From the NCBI GenBank assembly GCA_026184775.1, contig JANCYW010000004.1, positions 1 through 64,000 of the forward strand: a DNA stretch of 64,000 nt. Reading direction: 5' to 3'. Position numbers and translations under genes: made by a program. The notes below the pieces were generated by a model. It was not told the DNA's origin and searched no databases. It saw nothing but the letters and a program-made list of their open reading frames with translations. This stretch comes from Cyanidium caldarium. Lineage: Eukaryota > Rhodophyta > Bangiophyceae > Cyanidiales > Cyanidiaceae. Every line of letters starts with the position of its first letter. Positions within the stretch are counted from its first letter, which is position 1. Positions 59,775 through 64,000 of the stretch are shown one piece after another.

Positions 59775-61351
59775 TTGTTGTGGCGGTCGCCCTCAGGTTG
59801 CTGCGGCAGAAACTTGAAGCGCACGCCCTTCCAAAAGGCAGTGTGCCCTGTGAGCCGCATCCACGCGCCGCCGTCGCCCCGTCGGACGTCCTCGAAGCGC
59901 CACGCGGCTTTGCGGAGACGGATGCGCTTGGGTATCACGACGTCGTACATGGTGGCCTTGCCGATCGGGTTAAACATGCGTTTCTCTCCCGAAGATTGCA
60001 GGTACTCGTCGTTCACCGATCCCGGCGGGAAATAGAAGCGCCCGTCCATGAACAGGTATTCGAGAGACTCCGCCAGCACCACGCCCAAGAGTGTGGCGCG
60101 GAGCACACGGCGAAAGCGCAGGTACTGCGTTTGCGGAGCGCCACGCTCCAGAGCACGCAGCCGCCGCGTCGGTCGTTTGGGCGGCGTCAGGTTCAGCGGT
60201 CCCCTCGGAGGTGGATGGCTAACGGTGGATGGTGCACTGCCTTTGGCCGGGGCGTTGCGGTGCGCGCGAGTGGCGTCCAGTGGGCGTGGAGCTCCGGGCT
60301 GCGGTCGCGGCGGCGCCTTCACGGACGTCGCATCGCCAATGTCGTTGCTCGGCGCAGTGTTGCGGTGCGCGCGAGTGGCGTCCAGTGGGCGTGGAGCTCC
60401 GGGCTGCGGTCGCGGCGGCGCCTTCGCGGACGTCGCATCGCCAATGTCGTTGCTCGGCGCAGTGTTGCGGTGCGCGCGAGTGGCGTCCAGTGGGCGTGGA
60501 GCTCCGGGCTGCGGTCGCGGCGGCGCCTTCGCGGACGTCGCATCGCCAATGTCGTTGCTCGGCGCAGTGTTGCGGTGCGCGCGAGTGGCGTCCAGTGGGC
60601 GTGGAGCTCCGGGCTGCGGTCGCGGCGGCGCCTTCGCGGACGTCGCATCGCCAATATCGTTGTTAGACGGGGCACCGTCGGGAGGCAGTGGTCGCCGAGC
60701 GCCGTCCGAGAGGTATGGCGATACGGCTTCGTTGTCTTCCACAACCAGCACAGCGACCTGGCGGTGTGCGCCAACGTTTGGAGTGCTTCGACTTCCATTG
60801 CAGTCCTGCTCATTCCCCCTCGTTGTCGTCGGATTCGCACCATCCCTCGGTTCAACCCGCTCGTCCGGTGGCGCAGCCGCTTTCGCCGAGCGCGCACCTC
60901 GCGGACGCCCACGCTTGCGCTTCTCCGTCGGCGTTTGCAGTGGCGATATGCCTGCCGACTCGACGTCCGCCTCTGGCGCCGCCTGCTGCTCGGCGTCCCG
61001 ACGCTGCCAGACGCGCTCGCGGTTGTAGCTCGACGTCCTCGTCTGCCTTGTGAAGTCCGCTTCGTTGCCGCCACTGGATGCCGCCATCGCCGTCCACACC
61101 CCGCCCAACCTCCGCATAACATCTCGCTGCACGTTGCGCTCACCGGCAGCGCCGCCCCGCCAGCACCGCTCGCCCGTCCGACCACAACATCGCCCGCCGC
61201 CTGCACGCCCGCTCCTTGGCCCCTGACCAGCGCGTTCCCGTCGAAGGGCCACCGATCCCACTTTCCCACTCAGCTGCAGCACGAACGCCGCCGCGACATC
61301 GCCTGGAAGCATGCTCACGCCAGCTGGCGCGCCTAGGACATTCTCCTCCAT
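59771..61351 (-). CDS. Hypothetical protein with four 35-residue repeats and one membrane helix
   Basis: From the ATG at 61351 the product is 526 residues. A KRKRGRPRGAR AT-hook-like or basic stretch lies at about 145-155. Four near-identical 35-residue repeats follow (APSNDIGDATSAKAPPRPQP...GAPRPLDATRAHRNT), encoded by an exact 105-bp tandem repeat. The C-terminal 120 residues look like the folded part: LRFRRVLRATLLGVVLAESLEYLF (a possible membrane helix), then YFPPGSVNDEYLQSSGEKRMFNP. The N-terminus is Gly/Arg/Cys-rich with several candidate starts, for example MRRLGGVWTAMAASSG. The combination suggests an organelle membrane protein, with the basic stretch more likely a targeting or linker feature than a true AT-hook. 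No family is recognised. Confidence 0.6.
   Translation of the reverse strand: MEENVLGAPAGVSMLPGDVAAAFVLQLSGKVGSVALRRERAGQGPRSGRAGGGRCCGRTGERCWRGGAAGERNVQRDVMRRLGGVWTAMAASSGGNEADFTRQTRTSSYNRERVWQRRDAEQQAAPEADVESAGISPLQTPTEKRKRGRPRGARSAKAAAPPDERVEPRDGANPTTTRGNEQDCNGSRSTPNVGAHRQVAVLVVEDNEAVSPYLSDGARRPLPPDGAPSNNDIGDATSAKAPPRPQPGAPRPLDATRAHRNTAPSNDIGDATSAKAPPRPQPGAPRPLDATRAHRNTAPSNDIGDATSAKAPPRPQPGAPRPLDATRAHRNTAPSNDIGDATSVKAPPRPQPGAPRPLDATRAHRNAPAKGSAPSTVSHPPPRGPLNLTPPKRPTRRLRALERGAPQTQYLRFRRVLRATLLGVVLAESLEYLFMDGRFYFPPGSVNDEYLQSSGEKRMFNPIGKATMYDVVIPKRIRLRKAAWRFEDVRRGDGGAWMRLTGHTAFWKGVRFKFLPQQPEGDRHNN
60256..60675. repeat. 105-bp intragenic minisatellite, four copies
   Basis: Copies start at 60256, 60361, 60466 and 60571 with a strict 105-bp period and only a few substitutions (for example TTCACGG versus TTCGCGG, CCAATG versus CCAATA). 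It lies inside the - strand hypothetical gene and keeps its frame (35 codons). The low divergence indicates recent expansion or homogenisation. Confidence 0.95.
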
Positions 61352-61473
61352 GCCGCAGGCAACACGCACGTCGCTGGTCGATGCCGTCGGCCGAGAGCTC
61401 GGCAGCCGATGGGACGTTCGGTCGCTCCTCTGCGTGTTTGAATTTCGGAGTGCGAACGAGGAGAGCGGGGACG

Positions 61474-64000
61474 ATGCAGGCGGGCAGACGTCGTGAAAGA
61501 GATCCTGCAGGGGTGCCAGTGACTGGCGCTCTGCTGGAGTTGGCTGCTGCAGGTGATGCTTTGGAGTGTTATGCAGGTCCGCGCGTATTGCAGCGGCTGC
61601 GAGACGAGGCCGGGTTGGCGGTGGAGATCACGGACGACGGCTCACGGTACGTTCTACGGGACGGCCGCACTGTGCAACACTTGCGACAAGCGCTATGGGC
61701 GTGCGCGAACGTAGTGGAGGAGGCGGTAGGCGTGGATGTGGACGGGGGCTCGGGCGAGCGGTCGCTGGCCGCGGTGGTGGAGAGTGCGTGGGGGTCGTGT
61801 CGGGCGACACTGTTGCGAGCGCTGCAGCCGATAATGCGAGCGCTGCCAGAGGAGTCCGCAGGTGGTGCGGCTGCAGCCGCTGGAACATATGAATCCATTG
61901 GGGTGAGTCTGGCGCAGGTACTGTTGACGCTGCCCGACGCGGGCGACGCCGTGGCGCGGTGTTTGGTGCAGCGAGCCGCCGAACTGGACCAAGACATTTC
62001 TCACCGGGAGCCTATCACCGGCGTGGTGACGGCTTTCGGTGCCGATGCCGCCGAGCAAAGGCTTTCGTCGCTGTGCGTGGAGCAGCTGCGGTGGCTGCAG
62101 GCGACTTTGCGTTGCCTGCGCAACGATGCTGAGGTAGCTGTGGCGGAGACGCGCGTGCCCGTGACTACCCCGGAGCCGAGCGCGCTGATCGATTGTTTAT
62201 TGTCGGTGCTAAGCATCGCCTCGTCACAACTGCAGCTATCCATTATAGAGACGCTGCCCGAAGTGGCGGCCTCCGCGGAAGATATGGACGCCGAGGAGGC
62301 GCGCATCGGTGACGCCCTGGTGCCGCTGTGGGATGACTGCCTCGGCGAGGGTAACGGCCATCGCCGCATCCCGTTGGCGGTGCTGGATGCGGTGGCCACG
62401 TTCCGATCGGCGGCCGCTGGACGCCGCGCGCAACGGCAGCTGGTAGAGCGAGCGCTGGCGCTTTTGCCCAGTATGCCACCAGGCGCAGAAGCAGCGCTAT
62501 CTATTCGCTTCTTATTAGGCAGCATGGCTGAAGCATCGGCCACTCCGAACGCCGTGGACGCGAGCGCCTCTCCACCAGGCGAGCTGGGCAAGGGCCTGCA
62601 GGGTATCCGCATCTTCTTGGCGGTGCGCGACAGCCTCGCAGACAGTGGCGCCGCCAGTGCGGACGCGCGACTGGTGTTTGAGGCGGTGCTCGTGACGTTG
62701 CAGCGGAGCCGACGGGTGGCGACGGCCGTGATGAACTGGTACGCGGCCGCACAACGCTGTGACATGCGGGCGGCGCCCGATCCCGACGACTGCAGTGATG
62801 TATGGCGAGTCATTGCCGGCGAGCCGTCGCTTGCTGATGTGTGGTTCGCCCTCGCGATCTTCATCGCCCATCCGGACCTGTTGCAGAAACGGCCGGGCGG
62901 CATGTCGTGGATGCGGCGCGGTGCCGCCGCTGTGAATGCGAGAACCGTCATCGGGTGGCTCTTGCTGCGCGGCAACGTCCTGCAGCGCTTTCTGGTGGAT
63001 GCCTCGGAGTGGTTCGATGAGTCGTTTGGCGCGGCGATACTACGCCTATTCCACTGCTGCTGTCAAGATGCGGCCGCTCTTGCGGGTGCCGAGCGCCCGC
63101 AACGCGTTTCTCAGGTGGCCCACACCTGGCAATGGCTGCTGCTGCAGCTGCCGCGTCATCGTCCAGAGTGCCTGCTGAACGCTCTCGATGCGGTCAGCTC
63201 GGGAGATGCGTGGCAGCGCGCCATGGCGCTGCAGACGCTGTGTCTCGTAGCCGAAGAGGAGCCGCGCGCGTTACACCCGTTCTTGCCGCTGATGTACGGA
63301 CTGTTGGACTATGTGGAGGTGTTGGCGCCGCCACAATTTGGTGATATTGTCACCTCCTCCACCGACAGCGCCAAGCGCGCGCGACCGTCGTCCGCTGCTG
63401 CCGTCGACGAGCAACCGTTGCGCCTGCTGTTTCGGGTATTGGGCGCGTTGCACGCCCATGCGGTGTGCGTGGCGGCATCGCGGAGGCACGGCCAAGAGGT
63501 CGCATTGCCGTGCAGTGACGGCACCCTGGACAACTTGTTGCAAAAAGAGTTGCGGCATCACGATGTGGTGTATCAGCGCATCGGCTGTGTCGCTGCCGCC
63601 GCTCTGGTGGAACGTTGTGCCCAGTCGACTGCGACCGTGCATCGGGCGCTGGAGTTGTTGGAGCTGGCACTGCGTTGCACCGAGCAACGGCCGCAGGTGG
63701 CGGCGCGTCTGTACGATGAGCTGTCGCAAGTGGCGCTGGTGCCGATGCGTGGCGGTGCCGCTGCCAACACTGCCTCTGTCGCATCGGCATCGCGCTGGCA
63801 AGTGAGCGAGTTTCTGTTTCAGCAGTGCGTGTGTCACCTATCGCGACTGTTTCTGACGACGACGACGACGACGACGACGCCACCGTGGAGCCGAGCTGAG
63901 GAAGGTGCTCGGGTGCGGCGGCAGTACGGCTTGAGCGCTGGGGACACCGCATTCGTGGTGCGCATCGACGCACTCGCGGTGACCGGCACTGCGACAGATC
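61474..64000 (+). CDS. FANCD2: FANCD2-like Fanconi anaemia protein (5' part, runs off the window)
   Basis: FANCD2 pairs with FANCI on DNA and is ubiquitinated during interstrand crosslink repair. The frame is open from the ATG at 61474 to the window end, 842 codons. It is a helical-repeat protein; segments resemble vertebrate FANCD2 in order: QLQLSIIETLPEVAASAEDM (human SLPEILGDSQHADVG), RIPLAVLDAVATFR (human VPILDVLSSLRL), LMYGLLDYVEVLAPPQFGDI (human GILDYLDNISPQQIRKL) and LDNLLQKELRHHDVVYQRIG (human VIRKQLSSTVFKYKLIG). At the site of the human ubiquitin-acceptor K561, Tyr 608 (63295-63297) appears to stand instead. A Thr run near 795-802 comes from an (ACG)n repeat. FANCI cannot be excluded as the relative. 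It is divergent from the repeat-protein gene (122 bp). Confidence 0.75.
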   Translation, partial: MQAGRRRERDPAGVPVTGALLELAAAGDALECYAGPRVLQRLRDEAGLAVEITDDGSRYVLRDGRTVQHLRQALWACANVVEEAVGVDVDGGSGERSLAAVVESAWGSCRATLLRALQPIMRALPEESAGGAAAAAGTYESIGVSLAQVLLTLPDAGDAVARCLVQRAAELDQDISHREPITGVVTAFGADAAEQRLSSLCVEQLRWLQATLRCLRNDAEVAVAETRVPVTTPEPSALIDCLLSVLSIASSQLQLSIIETLPEVAASAEDMDAEEARIGDALVPLWDDCLGEGNGHRRIPLAVLDAVATFRSAAAGRRAQRQLVERALALLPSMPPGAEAALSIRFLLGSMAEASATPNAVDASASPPGELGKGLQGIRIFLAVRDSLADSGAASADARLVFEAVLVTLQRSRRVATAVMNWYAAAQRCDMRAAPDPDDCSDVWRVIAGEPSLADVWFALAIFIAHPDLLQKRPGGMSWMRRGAAAVNARTVIGWLLLRGNVLQRFLVDASEWFDESFGAAILRLFHCCCQDAAALAGAERPQRVSQVAHTWQWLLLQLPRHRPECLLNALDAVSSGDAWQRAMALQTLCLVAEEEPRALHPFLPLMYGLLDYVEVLAPPQFGDIVTSSTDSAKRARPSSAAAVDEQPLRLLFRVLGALHAHAVCVAASRRHGQEVALPCSDGTLDNLLQKELRHHDVVYQRIGCVAAAALVERCAQSTATVHRALELLELALRCTEQRPQVAARLYDELSQVALVPMRGGAAANTASVASASRWQVSEFLFQQCVCHLSRLFLTTTTTTTTPPWSRAEEGARVRRQYGLSAGDTAFVVRIDALAVTGTATD
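63854..63880. repeat. (GAC)n microsatellite inside the FANCD2-like gene
   Basis: About nine GAC repeats, read as a Thr run in the coding frame. Similar trinucleotide tracts occur in the ABC transporter (42076-42101, His run) and in the mL40-like gene (33932-33959, Gly run). Confidence 0.85.

Noticed and set aside
59780-61336. + frames opposite the 35-residue repeat protein
   Set aside because: Also open because of the repeat and GC content, but the - frame has the better C-terminal folded region and shares its stop with the neighbour in the usual convergent layout.

Overview
The window is the left end of a nuclear chromosome from a cyanidiophyte red alga (Cyanidioschyzon merolae or a close relative such as Cyanidiococcus). 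It opens with telomeric repeats whose G-rich strand reads AATGGGGGG or AATGGGGGGG, the repeat type known from C. merolae. The genes that follow are GC-rich, closely packed and almost all readable as single uninterrupted frames, as expected for this intron-poor lineage. The species call rests on the telomere repeat and gene architecture, not on a database match.

Bases 1-12038 are telomere and subtelomere. After the telomere (1-133) comes a 29-bp minisatellite (134 to about 273), then four related subtelomeric units. These form a repeated dimer: U1 and U3 are one type and U2 and U4 a second type, with U1/U3 and U2/U4 each offset by about 6,425 bp. U1, U2 and U3 end in a satellite of the heptamer CGGCAAT interleaved with a conserved cassette of about 50 bp; U4 has none and stops abruptly at 12038. 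The + strand of this region is extremely rich in C and A. Its long frames are low-complexity artefacts, so I annotate no genes there. From 12.04 to 14.57 kb is a transition zone with one cysteine-rich, apparently frameshifted gene.

From 14.57 kb on the window holds about 30 genes, mostly in head-to-head and tail-to-tail pairs. In order: PIP kinase (+), serine hydroxymethyltransferase (-), PepN-type aminopeptidase (-), a plastid-type FN3-like membrane protein (+), a polytopic membrane protein (-), a hypothetical protein (+), a secreted glycoprotein-like protein (-), a ZIP metal transporter (-), TRAPPC6/Trs33 (+), complex I NDUFS6 (-), a folate-biopterin transporter (-), RlmN (+), an mL40-like mitoribosomal protein (-), LL-diaminopimelate aminotransferase (+), DRG2 GTPase (-), a rhodanese/dual-specificity phosphatase (+), a mitochondrial-type ABCB transporter (-), a protochlorophyllide-reductase-like enzyme (+), a small bacterial-type Hc1 histone-like protein (+), a plastid phosphate translocator (+), ENY2/Sus1 (-), ribosomal protein eL43 (-), an AWS/SET methyltransferase with a zinc knuckle (+), a phosphoglycerate-mutase-like phosphatase (+), an RWP-RK factor (-), OGFOD1/Tpa1 (-), a small membrane protein (+), a repeat-containing protein (-) and the 5' part of a FANCD2-like gene (+) running off the window.

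These are mostly housekeeping genes and do not form one pathway, but several themes recur: plastid functions (lysine synthesis, chlorophyll, folate and phosphate transport), mitochondrial functions (complex I, mitoribosome, ABCB exporter) and chromatin or genome maintenance (SET, ENY2, FANCD2-like, Hc1-like). The observations I would follow first are the Hc1-like bacterial histone, the FANCD2-like protein that appears to lack the ubiquitin-acceptor lysine, the POR-like protein with altered active-site surroundings, and the dimeric subtelomere with its heptamer satellite.
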